From Lunularia cruciata (Eukaryota > Streptophyta > Marchantiopsida > Lunulariales > Lunulariaceae): a DNA stretch of 64,000 bases. The stretch lies in NCBI GenBank assembly GCA_948567375.1, contig OX419760.1:58896911-58960910 (forward strand). The letters run 5' to 3'. Positions 46,388 to 57,810 of the stretch are shown here, piece by piece. Position numbers and translations under genes: made by a program. Within the stretch, counting starts at the first letter, position 1; the number at the start of each line of letters is the position of its first letter. The notes below the pieces were generated by a model. That model saw nothing but the letters and a program-made list of their open reading frames with translations. It was not told where the DNA came from and made no database searches.

Positions 46388-47433
46388 AGCGTCCTAAAGT
46401 CAAGAGGGAACATGGAGAGACTTCGGACCCAAAGCCGAAGGCGAAGACGGTCAAATTAGGAGGAGTTCTCCAATACGATATTGTAGCAGATCTGGCAGCC
46501 ACAAATGCCAGCATTACATTCAAGCAATTGTAGGAAGATAACAAGCTGTACAAGAGGCAGCTGAATTTGGCACTCAAGAAGGTGAGGTCGATGTCAAAGA
46601 AGGACCTGCCTGCTATCTATCATATTGAACAAGAAGATTTGGGATCTCCCGAGGTAGACGCGGAGATTGTAGGATGCATGATCACATCAAGACCCATTGA
46701 TTCTGCATCCAGTGTGAATGTCATGACCAAAGATATTGCAAATCGACTCGAGTATCACATGTTTGAACCAACACCCCGAGTGTTGAAGTTTGCAGACCAA
46801 ACCAAGAGATGGCCTTTGGGCATGTTGTCAAACATCACTACGATCATTGGAGGAGTACCTTTCAAGTTGAACTACATTGTGTTGTGACCAGTGACAAAGG
46901 CTGGTTACCCTTTGTTGATCGAAAGACCCTGGTTGTATAGCGCCCAAGTTGTGGTGGATTGGCATCAATAGAAGTTAAGATTCAAAGACATCTCATCCAA
47001 AGATTAGAAGCTGGTGACTGTGAGTTGGAGAAAAGTTCCCCACCTCAGGGAAACAAGTTTGTCGGAAGAGGAGGACGAATCCGAAGACTCATCGTCTTCA
47101 TCCTCGGATGAATCCAAAGACAAAGTCCAAGTTAATAACTTGGAATGCTATGAGGTGGATGTCAAAGACAAAGACCCATATGACCTCACCTCGGGTGAAC
47201 CTGACTTGGAGGAAGGGGATTTGATGGCAGCTCGCCTTGGGTTAAGCCAAGTAAGCCATGTTGAAGGCGTCATCAACCCCAATGACTGTCAAGATGTTTC
47301 ATTAAGTGAAGGAAAAGTTTTGAAAATCTCAAAGACAGTCACTTTGGAGAAGTTGGCAGGATACACTGCACTGTTTATAGAATTCCAGGATGTATTCGCC
47401 TGGTCTATTGATCAAATTCCGGGTATTCCATGA
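46388..47433 (+). pseudogene. Protease region and linker of element E
   Basis: The ORF at 46567-46887 carries a protease-like PIDSASSVNVMTKDI (D-S-A in the active-site position) and VPFKLNYIVL. A GYPLLIERPWLYSA stretch follows after a TGA. A long acidic linker rich in Ser, Asp and Glu (47041-47230) leads to the N-terminal RT boundary near 47433. A few stops. Confidence 0.75.
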
Positions 47434-48660
47434 GAATTTGGAGAACACCAGATTGATCTGGTTGAAGGTGCAGTTCCGGTTCGGCAGCGGCAATACCGCC
47501 TGAACCCAAAGTACTCGCTGTTGGTGAAAGATGAAATTGATAAGTACTTAGGGGCCGGAATCATCTTCCTTGTCTCAAGTAGTGAATGGGTTTCCCCCAT
47601 TGTCATTGTCCCAAAGAAGAAAATAGGGAAGATCCGAGTGTGCCAGGACTTCCAAAAGTTGAACGCAATCACAAGGAAAGATCATCATCCCTTGCCTTTT
47701 ACCGATACAATTTTAGATCAGGTAGCTGGTCATCCTTGTTATAGTTTTCTTGATGGACTTTTAGGGTACAATCAAGTATCCATTCGAGAAGAGGACAAGG
47801 ATAAAACTACATTCACGACCGATTGGGGCACTTTCACTTACAATCAAATGCCCTTTGGGTTGTGTAATGCTCCCGCTACTTTCCAGCGGATGATGAATTC
47901 AATCTTCAAAGATTTCTTGCGCAAATTTGGGGAAGTTTTCATTGATGACTTTTGTGTGTTTGGGCAAAGAGATGTACATTTAGATTACCTTCGCCAAACT
48001 TTTGAAAAGTGTCGTTTTGCCGGCTTGTCATCACACCCGGAGAAATGCTTCTTCACAATAAAGGAAGGAATTCTTTGGGGGCATTGGGTGTTGAGCCGAG
48101 GTATTGAAGTTGATGTTGAGAAGGTCAAGATAATCACAACTTTGGAATCCCCGAAGAACATCTAGGAGCTGAGTGCCTTCTTGGGACATGTCAGATATTA
48201 CAGACGCTTCGTGTCAAACTATGCAGTGCTTGCTGCACCGCTTACAAAGCTTCTGAAGAAATCCAAAGACTATCTGTGGGAAGCAAATCAAGAAGAAGCT
48301 TTCCAGGTGTTGAAGAAGAAGCTGGTTGAAACACCAGTTATGAGGGCCCCGAATTGGGACGTCCCTTTTCATGTATATGTGGACACTTTGTCCATGGCCA
48401 TTGGAGTCGTCTTAAGTCAGAAGGACAAAAAGAAGAAGGACTACCCGGTGTATTATGCCAGCCGACAACTTTTAGTTTCTGAAAAGAACTATTTGATGAT
48501 TGAAAGAGAAGCACTTGGAATGGTGTATGCCTGCAAGAAATTTTGCCATTATCTATTGGGGTACAAGTTTGTCTTCTATGTTGACCATTACGCATTGCAA
48601 CATTTGGTCTAGAAGGCAGATTTATCCGGGTGAATTGCAGGATGGATCTTGTTGTTACAA
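47434..48660 (+). pseudogene. RT and RNase H of element E
   Basis: Nearly intact: WVSPIVIVPKKK, CQDFQKLNAITRKDHHPLPF, FLDGLLGYNQVSI, MPFGLCNAPATFQRMM and VFIDDFCVFG (FIDD as the catalytic box) at 47521-48165. A single TAG (48163) separates this from GHVRYYRRFVSNYA and RNase H (HVYVDTLSMAIGVVL, ERBEALG-like EREALGMVYA). Sequence type is Athila/Tat. Few lesions, consistent with recent insertion. Confidence 0.9.
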
Positions 48661-48779
48661 GAGTTCACGTATACTGTACAAGTAAGGAAGGGAGCTTCGC
48701 ATTGAATGCGGACTTCCTGTCCAGGTTAGAAACTCAAGACTAGGAGTGGGAAATTGACAATCGGACAAAGAGTTGTATC

Positions 48780-50100
48780 ACTTATCAGCAATGTGAAGTA
48801 TGAGGTATGTAGCTGAATATCATTATCTGCATACTCTCCATTGTCCTGAGGGGATGGACCCGGAACAGCGGGCAGTCTTTCTTAGGAAAATGGGGCCGTA
48901 CCAGCTTAAACACAACATTTTATTTAAGATGGGTGAAGACGAAGTACTTCGGCAATGCTTGGAGTCATACAAAGTAGGAGGAGTGATTGAATCTTTACAC
49001 TCTGAAGCATCGGGAGGACACTATGCTCTGAAGAATACTATAAAGAAAATTCTTTTTGCAGGGTATTGGTGGCCTACAATGTACAAAGACGTGCATGCTC
49101 ATATTCAAAGCAGTGATGCTTGTCAGAGAACGAGGAAGCCGATGGCTACTTCTCAATGGCCTTTGAGACCAATTTTGCCTTTGGCCCCATTTGAGAAATG
49201 GGGGATTGATTTTGTGGGTCCCATTCAACCAGTGACCCGAGTCACAAGAAAGTGATACATTTTGGTTTGTACTGACTATGCTACCAAGATGGTTGAAGCT
49301 GAAGCAACTCGCAGAGATGATGCTGAAATTGTGGCGGAATTCTTCTTTCAAAACATCATCTCCCAATATGGGTCTCCTCTGGAATTGGTCAGTGACCGAG
49401 GAACACATTTTTTTGAACTCTGTAATGGAGGCGTTAACCAAGTACTTTCAGATTAAACATTGGAAGACGACTCTTTATAACCCAAAAGCAAATGGCTTAA
49501 TGGAAAAAGCAAATGGGTTACTTTGCAAAATTTTGAATAAGGTGATTGTCAATTATACCTATGACTGGGATACAAAATTACCAGCCGCAATGTGGGCATA
49601 TCAAACAATAGAAAAGATTACAACCAAACAAACTCCATACTTCTTGACATATGGCTTGCATCCCATACTGCCAGTTAAATTTGAAGTACCAACATATCGG
49701 GTTCTTTGCAAAGAACAAATGTCGGAAGAGGAAAGTCAGGATCTTCGGAGTCATCAACTGATGTGGTAAGAAGAGAAAAGAGACAATGCAATGCAAACCA
49801 CAAAAGAAGTACAGGCACAAAGGAAAGTCAGGCACGATAAGAGAATCAAGCTTGTAAATGTACATGAAGGGGATTTGGTTTTGTTATATGACAATCGCTA
49901 AATATTTTTTCTAGGCAAGTTGCATTTGAGATGGATGGGTCCCTATCAAGTTCTTCATCTTTATGAAAATGGGTCCATGCAGCTTGTAGACTTGGAAGGT
50001 AATCCTTTTGCCACTCGAGTAAACGGTGGAGAGTTCGGAGATATTGGACCATAGACTCGGAAGTTTTTAAGACACCCGAGGTCTATATTTGCGAGGACGC
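48780..50100 (+). pseudogene. Integrase of element E
   Basis: Zinc domain with HSEASGGHYAL and CQRTRKP (ORF 48800-49255), then WGIDFVGPIQP (first Asp), SDRGTHFF (second Asp, about 49400) and YNPKANGLMEKANG with the expected Glu (about 49500). The C-terminal part (VHEGDLVLLYDN-like, RWMGPYQVLHL near 49935) ends before the purine tract. Broken by a TGA at 49253, a frame change near 49425 and further stops. Confidence 0.85.
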
Positions 50101-50108
50101 TCACATTT

Positions 50109-50121
50109 GAGGGAGGGGGTA
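50109..50121 (+). promoter_or_regulatory. Polypurine tract of element E
   Basis: GAGGGAGGGGGTA sits immediately upstream of the 3' LTR start TGTGG at 50122, the standard position for plus-strand priming. Confidence 0.8.
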
Positions 50122-53100
50122 TGTGGAAGAAGAAGTGTATAGAGAAGTCGGATTGCGCTTGTATGGTTGAAGAAGGCAAAGAAAAGAGTCTTTGGGATGA
50201 AACCCAAAGTAAAGTGACTTTGGGTCATAAGGCAAAGTACTCAAAAATGCCTTATCAGCATACAACCTGAAGTAAAGTGTCTATGTATGGAGGGAGCTCA
50301 ACCCGAGGCAAAGACAATCTAACAACCTTTCGTTGGGGCAAGAAATTCAAGAAGGGACCATTGAAAAACCGGCGGCCCATACGCGCAAAGATTGATTGAC
50401 AGTGACAAGTGCATGCAGGAGGTGTGATTTCTCGGTCAAAACTCAAAGTGAAGAAAGACAAAGAAAGCGCAAATCTATAAAAATTGAACTCACAACGATG
50501 AAATGTTGAGTAATTTTCCTTCGCCATTGAGAAGTCATCTTGCAAGTGATCATGGGAAGGGAAATAGAGGTGGAATCGTGTTAGTGCGTAAGGGAGAAGT
50601 TGCGAGAATGAAATCGAGAGATAGTGAGAAGGCAGAAGAGATGGGAGGAGGAAAGAAGAACTCTGAATTTGCAATGAGAAATCATGCAATTCGGAGGTTA
50701 GATGTGATTGCTAGGATCAAAGTCTTGAGCTGACTTCGGATCACTTTCTTGGCATGGAACTGGAATGTGAGCTTTCCAGGTTTAATGATAGAAATCATCG
50801 AGAGCAAGTGTCTCGATGGACCTAAGGAAGAAGGGAAGAGACTAAATCCGGCTTGCTGGACAGAGTCGGATTGGAGACTTGTACTTGGGAAGGAAGCAGG
50901 CTCGGAGCAACGGGCCATGTTTTTGGGGAAGGGAGAGATAGCTCAAGAGACTCAAGAGGTGAGAGATGCATTCTTGTCAAAGCGGACAAAGAATGGGTGC
51001 AAAGTTGAGAGCTACAAAGACCCTGTGAAGACATGAATTGTGAGTGCGTTGATGGCCATCCTGAAGCCGGAGAGAACCACATATGTGATGAAACACCAAG
51101 CGGTGTTCTTTCACAAGTTATTTGTAGGAGAACTGATCAATTGGGCGAGGTGTTTCCATGGGAGAACAAGACAAATGGTGTGGAATTTGCGGGATAAATT
51201 GCCTCCACACTACATTGTGCCGTTTGCAGTGCATTTCTACCTTGGGCTGAATTTGCTGAACTCGGCAGAGCGAACTCGGATGGTGTCGCACTTCCATCCT
51301 GATTTGAGAAAGGAGGTCGATGTCGAGGAGTAGCAATACATTTTGCAAATTAGGAGCACCGATGACTACTATACAAAGACAGGGAAGAACATGGAGATCA
51401 AGGTGAGTACCCCAAATATGAAGAAGAGAAGTCGGCAGAGCAAAGCCAAAGACACAAAGAAACCTCAAAAGACCAAGAGAGGCAACCCGAGGCGAGGTAT
51501 GGTGGTGATAGAGTCGGAGGATGAAGACTCGGAAGGTGATGCCAAGCTTAAGATTGAAGACTCGAAACACAATGAGTAGCCCGAGCTTACGCTACAGAGT
51601 GGAGATATGAGTAGTGATAGCGATGAAGGAGGAGAAATGACATTGGCACTAGTTGCTGCAAAAGAAGACAAAGTGCAGGCAGAAATCAAAGCCGAGGACC
51701 ACACACAGTTGGAAGATGAAGTAACTGAGCCCAAGGAAAAGAAGATCGTAGTGCAGAGAGGAGTTCACTTGAGACGCAAGGCAAAGTACAAAGCAGGTCC
51801 AAGTACGGTGAAGGAAGAAGCACCTGAAAGCTCGGGAAGTGAGGCGTCTATTCCAATACGACGACTGCAGAGAAGAAGGCGAGTATCGGGAGAAGAAGAG
51901 GTAAAGAAGGAGATCACTCCACAGGTTGAAGTAGTTTCCAGTGATGGAGTAGAGTACCTGCGAGAAGTTGTGTGCCCATTGTTAGTAAAGCTAGAGTACG
52001 GGAAAAAAGAGATGCAATGGACTTGTCCAGAGGTGAAGACTGTGTTGCAGGTATTAGCAAGACTGGAAGAAGAAAACTGGGAGTTGAAGAAGAGTATAAC
52101 CTGAGGTGAGGAGGAAAGGGAAGTACTGCGAGCGGAGGCAGTAGTGAGAAGTCAGGTAATTGAAGACCTGAAGAAAGAAGTGCATTTTCGAGAGGATCTT
52201 GTGAAGAAGAGTGACATAGCAAGGGAGAGACAAGTAGCTGAGTACGAGATCTTGAAGCAGAAGTTTGCTGATTCAAGAGTAGAGGTTATCCATGCTATGG
52301 CGAGAGTAGCTGCAAAGGATCAAGAGCTTGATAGGGTGATGGAGAGTGTCAAGGAGAAGAAGCAACTCTAGCAATGAGAGTTGGCAGCACGATATAGAGA
52401 AGAAGAAAGATTACGAGAGTTACTTCGTAATCAAGAGGAGAGAGTTGTACAGAAGGAGAAGGAGACGGTGAAAGCCAAGTTAAAAGCAGAATTGGCGATG
52501 TACAGGGAGGATTGGCTTGCGGATCAAGAACAAGAGCAGAAGATGAGATTGGAGCCTTTGAAGGAGATAGTCCTCCGGATGAATGCGATGTTAAGTACAG
52601 AGGCCAACATTTGGATTGAAGAGACGAGGCAAAGATAGGCAAAGGACACGGATTTGAATGCCTTGTTAATTACTCTTAGAACTTGTGTAGACAGAAAGAT
52701 CTTAGAGGTAGAGGACAACATTTTGATTAGATTAGACTTAGTGAAAATAGAAATAGAAAAACTTCAGAAACATGTTAGAGCAAAACCCGAAGTAAATAAC
52801 ATAGGAGTGCAAATGTCTTTGGAGTTACCGATGGAGACATTGGAGAAGAGTGGGTCGAGAGATGAAGAGTTAGATAGATTACACACTAGTGCAATTTCAG
52901 ATCAGGAAAGAGAATTGCTGGATCTAGTAGAAGAAGTAGAAGATATGAAACCCGAGGATAGAGTAGTAGGAAGTAAATTTACTTCGGGTTCGGTTTGAAA
53001 GCCGATGATGAAGTAGACATCAAATCGGATTAATAACAGATTTGAGATTTGAAGAGGCAGATATGAAGAGGTGCATTGTCATTTTGGATCTACAGGTTAG

Positions 53101-53828
53101 AAAAGTTGTTGTAGAACGGTAAAGTTGTTAGAATTGTTGATTTGTTCACTATTTAAGAGTGGCATTGGCAGTATTATGTTGTTCTATGCTCATTTTTTAT
53201 GAGAATAGATAAAGCAAAGTGCTATGAAGTAGGGCTCGTCGCTTGAGCTTGATTCCAAGTATCAACTTTGCAATTGTGTTTGTGAGTGTTTGAAGAAATT
53301 CAAAGTGCAAGTCAGTGTGCTTGTTGGATGTTGGATTCCATGGCCTTGATCTTCATTTTGTGTGTTTGATCCTTAGTGAAGTGCAATCAAAGCAATGCCT
53401 TGACAGATTTGAGAGGAATTGTAGTGTTGGTAGTATTCTTCATTTGTGAGTGCAGTGCAAAGTTGATGTGAAGCAATTTTGATCGAGGAAGTTGTGCCTT
53501 CAGTGGAAGGGTGGAACACAATTCTAAGGTGAAGTTGTTTTGTAGTGAAGTGCCATTTTTGGGAGAGCCTGAATCATCACAATCAAGATTGTTTGGAAAG
53601 ATTTGATAGAGTTGTGATTAAGGAGTGTGAAATTTGTGACAAGACTGTGAGTCAGTGCTTGTTACTCTCTTCTGGGTGTGGTTTCTACTTGAGAGATTAA
53701 AGACGCAACCAAGAAGAACTACATGTTACTATTTGAATTTGTATTTGGACATTTCTGACTCGTATCTCTGTGGGAACGAACTTTACTTACCCGATTACCG
53801 CAAAAGTGATATTTGCCAAGTTGTCACA
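50122..53828 (+). repeat. 3' LTR of element E (full length, 3.7 kb)
   Basis: Runs from TGTGGAAGAAGAAG to GTTGTCACA. It lacks about 30 bp at its very start relative to the 5' LTR. TATA box CTATAAAAAT at 50475. Most of the transcribed part is the reading-frame relic. The last 0.5 kb, missing from the 5' LTR, is shared with the solo LTR at 22895-23500 (minus). Confidence 0.9.
50503..53036 (+). pseudogene. LTR-borne reading frame of element E, 3' copy
   Basis: ATG at 50503, 27 bp after the TATA box, opens a frame that stays in phase to about 52998, where a short indel ends it 38 bp before the position of the 5' copy's stop. Stops at 50731, 51034, 51331, 51577 and 52102 are private to this copy; the 5' copy is open at each. 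Stops at 52369, 52375 and 52636 are shared by both. Same regions as the 5' copy: basic N-terminus, globular middle, charged linker, coiled coil, acidic end. The ATG is so close to the TATA box that a downstream in-frame ATG (about 50609) may be the real start. Confidence 0.75.
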
Positions 53829-54394
53829 CAATCTCTCCAACAAGCCAAATCTCACCTCCTTGTTGCTCAAAATCATAAAAAACAATATCCAAACCACCAT
53901 CATCGTGATCTCACCTTTGAAGTTGGTGATAAAGTCATGTTATCATCTAGTAACCTACCCCTCCCACTTGATACTCAAGTTTGTAAACTCACCTCTAATT
54001 GGATAGGACCCTTTGAGGTCACCCAAACCATCTCTCTTGTTGCTTATCAACTTGCCTTACCTTGTCATATGCGCATCTACCCTATCTTTCACATTTCCAA
54101 GTTGAAACCCTTTGTTCCTAACCCCCATCTTCTTTTTCCTCTTGTGTTCAACCTTCTCCTCCTCCCATCCCTATCAATGATCATGAGGAGTATGAAGTTG
54201 ACTGTATCCTTTCACGTTGCCACATTCAACAAGGACATCAACAACATGCATAGTACAAGGTCCTTTGGAAAGGGTATCCCCTTCATGATGCCACATGATA
54301 ACCTCTTTCTCACCTTTAGAATTCATGGATAGCCATCCAAGAGTTTGAAGCTTTAATGGCAACAAAGACGTCACCAACTAGTAGTAGGGGAATA
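53829..54394 (+). pseudogene. Integrase C-terminus and chromodomain of element B
   Basis: The continuation of B after the E insertion, starting in the duplicated CAATCT. It holds QSLQQAKSHLLVAQNH, FEVGDKVMLSSS, ISLVAYQLALP and IFHISKLKPFVPN, then a chromodomain-like stretch across 54190-54310 after a frameshift (YKVLWKGYPLHDATW). It confirms B as a chromovirus. Confidence 0.85.
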
Positions 54395-54746
54395 TGTAAC
54401 AATATGGAAATAGAGACAAAGTTAGTAGGCCTAACAAAGAAGCAAATAAGAAAAATTAGTCTAGAATATTCCAAAAGTATCTAGGAAGCTTCTTGGGAAG
54501 CTTCTGGGCTAGCTTAGCTTGCACCTCAAGTAAGTAGCTTCTAGAAGCTTCCAACTAGCTTACCTTGCATGCCAAGTAAACAACTTCTAGAAGGAAGCTT
54601 CTTAAGAAGCTTCTCAAGAGCCTTGTATGATCCCTATAAAAACAAGAGCCAAAGTTCATGCTAGGCATTTGGATTTTTCCCTCATTCAAGTGTCCCAATG
54701 TGAGCTTCCATTTTCCTATTTCTCTCCTTGGTCACAATCTTTTATA
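54395..54746 (+). repeat. 3' LTR of element B
   Basis: 352 bp, about 60 bp shorter than the 5' LTR through internal deletions. It ends CTTTTATA where CTTTTACA is expected. TTC-TA-GAA-GC-TTC modules remain at 54539-54551. Confidence 0.9.
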
Positions 54747-54751
54747 GGATT

Positions 54752-56184
54752 GCTTGAGCTCCTCAAAAGCTTTCAGAGCCTCCTTGATTTCCAAAATCAC
54801 CATATAATCTACACCCTTCTTCACACAGATGGGCAATGCATAAGCCTTGTTGGAAAATGAGAAGATGAACCTCCTATAGTATCCAACCATCCCCAAGAAT
54901 TGGCATAACTTTGTCAAGCTTGAAGGGAATGGAAGGTCTGAGATTCTCCTCACCTTCTCAAGATCAACTGCTATTCCATCCTTGGAGATGATGTGCCCCA
55001 AAAGTAGACCTTCTTCACATCCAAAAATGCACTTCTCTGGGTTGAGTGATGCATTTGCCTCATCCAAGCATTGCAAGACTTTGATTAGGTACTCAAAGTG
55101 CTTCTCCTTGCTCCCATAGACACAAAAGTCATCAATGAAGTCTCTCACAAATTTCCCAATGAAAGGTTCAAATACCTTGTTCATGAACCGATGGAATGTG
55201 GCTAGAGCATTGCAAAGCCCAAAAAGGCATGACCTAGAAAGTGTAAGTTCCCCAAGGTGTGGTGAATGTGGTGAGTTGTTCATGCTCAAGTGCAATCTTG
55301 GTTTGGTTATATCCACTATAACCATCTCCAAAATTGTACCTCTCATGACCTGCAACCTTCTCCAAGATCTCATCAATGAATGGCAATGGGTAGTAGTCCT
55401 TCTTGGTAACAACATTGAGCTTCTTGTAATCCACACATACCCGAAGCTTGCCATTCTTTTTCTTCACGATGACAATTGGAGACACCCATTCTGAATTCTC
55501 TACCTCAAAGATAAATCCAGCCTCCTTGAGCTTATCAATCTCCTCCTTCACAACCAAAGATATTGGTGGGCTAATGCGACATTGCTTTTGGCGGATTGGT
55601 CTTGCATGTGACTCCACCTCTTTCTTGTGCTCCTCCAAGGTGACTTCCTTCAAATCCTTGTAATTAAAAGCAAACACATAGATGAACTTGCAGAAAATCT
55701 CTTCAAATCTCACCTTCTCCTCCTTGGTAACATTTGGGTCATACTTGAGGGTAGCTAACCTTCTCTCTACCTCCTCAAGTGTCAATGGTGATTTGTTTGG
55801 GTCCTTCAAAACCTTTGGCTTAGGTGCAAAATCCATAGCACACAAAGGATACACATCTATATCAGATTCAAATTCATCCTCCTCCGTGGAAGTCTCCTCT
55901 TCCATGCTCTTGTCCACACCTAAAGCTCCTTCTTCAGAATCTGATTCCCAATAATCAAAAGATGATGTATCTGAATGTGAAGTGTTGGTGGTGTTAGTCA
56001 CAAGAATTGTGACTCTATGGTTTGATAGCCCAATCCTCAAGTACCCTTTGTGCCATCGATCAGTTGTGCGTGCTGCTCTCAACCATGGCCTCCCAAGAAG
56101 TAAGTCATAGCTTGAATCCTTCAAGACTTGGAAAGTCATGAGATTTTGAACTCCTATAACTAAAACTACCACTTTATCCATCAC
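54752..56184 (-). pseudogene. Protease end and reverse transcriptase of element C
   Basis: Minus strand. The ORF at 56184-55234 continues the gag frame after a single TGA (56196-56194). It has SSYDLLLGRPWLR (end of protease), an acidic linker, then RT: WVSPIVIVKKKNGK, CVDYKKLNVVTKKDYYPLPF and YSGYNQTKI. A frameshift near 55240 leads to FGLCNALATFHRFM, DFIDDFCVYG (FIDD box) and GMVGYYRRFI. Ends at the insertion of B and resumes at 36181. Typical Athila/Tat RT. Confidence 0.88.
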
Positions 56185-56193
56185 CCCTATTGG

Positions 56194-57810
56194 TCAAACT
56201 TGTTGCTTGTTTGCCATGCTCACCACAAATGTTGAAGGTCTTGAGGGTATCATACCCAACTTCTTCATCAACCTTTCTGAAATGGCAATTATTGCTGATC
56301 CTCCATCAACCAATGCATCCTTGATGTTTTGACCATTCACTCTCACATCAATCTTGGAGGCATATTCACAAGCCTCCCATGGTGCTGGCTTGGCATCCAA
56401 CACCCCCATTGATATTGGAACTTTTGCCTTCTTCTTCCTCTTGCTCCTTGTAGAACTCAAACCACCTCTAAGCTCCTTTCTCAAGGTAGGGTTCAAAGCA
56501 ATCAATTGGCCCACTGTGATGTTAGCCTTGTGACTACCAACATCCTCCAACACATTGTAGTTCCACTGTTGCTTTGAAATCAAGAAAACCTCCATCCCCA
56601 ACTTCTTCCTTGGAGTCTTTGTTGTTGATGGTGTTGAGGTGCGAGTGATCCTAGTATACATAGGAGTATCCTTGCTTGAAGTAAATCCTTGAGAAGAGTG
56701 AACATCCTTTGCAAAACGAGCTCTCTTCTTCTCTTGTGCCAAAAGCTTCAAATTAAGACTCTTGGAGTTTGAGCACTCTCCCTTCTCATACTTGCTCTCC
56801 ATCACATCTATGGATGCTATCTCCTTACCTTTGTTTGGATTAGGAGCCACTTGGGTTTCACTACCTCCCTCTTTCCCTCTATTGGCTCCCTCATAACCCC
56901 TTCCTCCATGGTAAGTGGAATTTGGGCAATTCCTTTGGATATGGCCTCTTCCTCCACAACCAAAACAATTTCTATCATTGAAATTGTTGGCTGGTTGGCC
57001 ACCTCTATATGGATAGTTTCCATAACTCCTAGGCCCTCTCCCTACATTCTGATCCACCTCTCTCTTCTCCCATAATTGCACCACATTGATCTTGAGATCC
57101 GCAAGTTGTTCTGTGATGGTTTGAAGTGGATCTTTTGGTAGAGGTGCAAGAACTAGAGCAACCACTACTTGTGGTGCAACACTTGCCACCAAAGTATCAG
57201 AAGTTCCACCATACTTGTAGCCTTGAGGAGGATGCACAACCTCCTTCACCACCAAATCACTCTCATCCCCTTCCAAACTCTCCTCCATACGAATTGCGAT
57301 CTTGATAGCTTCAACCTTGGAAGAAGGTTTCTCATATTTCACCTTGCTTCTAATTTGTGGTCTCAACCCTCCCACAAAATTCTTGGTGAGCATGGCCCCT
57401 ATGCCAATCATTGTAGTCTCCACATCATCCCCACCCTTCCTCAACACTATGCGAAATCTGGACTCTAACTTTTCCACTCTTTCCACATAGACTCTCACTT
57501 TCTCTCCTTCTCCTTGGTTGAGAAATGTAACCTCACTCACCAATCTCTCATAACTCTCATCAGGAAGAAAGTTCTCAATGAGTGCTGAGGTCAAAGTCTC
57601 CCAAGACTCCTCTTCCCCATCTCTCCTCTCTCTCTTTTGGTATTCTGACTCATACCATGTAAGTACTGCATCCTCAAAGAAATCTGGTAATAATGAGGCC
57701 CACTCATTCTTCCTCCTCTCATTGTTTCCTATTCAAGCTCTCTTGAAGTCTCTCACAAAGGCCTCCACATCTTCTCCATCCTTGCCAAAGAAAACCGGAA
57801 GTTTCCTCAT
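56194..57810 (-). pseudogene. gag and protease active site of element C
   Basis: ATG at 57810 (MRKLPVFFGKDGEDVEAF), one TGA near 57731, then open for 466 codons from 57594. Capsid-like GEKVRVYVERVEKLE, one CCHC knuckle CFGCGGRGHIQRNC (about 56960), a basic linker, and LVDGGSAIIAISERLM with the protease DGG near 56310. Nearly intact despite being the oldest frame of the nest on structural grounds. Confidence 0.85.

Larger units (their letters stand above)
40750..53830 (+). mobile_element. Tat/Athila-like Ty3/Gypsy element E with very long, coding LTRs
   Basis: A 13-kb insertion in element B's integrase. Host sequence reads ATATCCCAATCT on the left and CAATCTCTCCAAC on the right, giving a duplication of about 6 bp; uninterrupted element A has ATATCCCAATCTCTCC (9980). 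The 5' LTR remnant is 40751-about 44070 and the 3' LTR is 50122-53828. The U5 end of the 5' LTR and the primer site are missing, implying an internal deletion. Gag, protease, RT, RNase H and integrase are present, lightly decayed. It is the youngest coding element of this nest. Confidence 0.9.
36182..54746 (+). mobile_element. Chromovirus-type element B, carrying nested element E
   Basis: LTRs 36182-36593 and 54395-54746, target duplication GGATT (36177-36181 and 54747-54751). Excluding the nested 40750-53830 insertion it is about 5.5 kb and collinear with element A. Primer site TTGGTATTAAAG follows the 5' LTR; purine tract AGTAGTAGGGGAATA precedes the 3' LTR. It inserted into the pol of element C in the opposite orientation. 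Confidence 0.92.
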
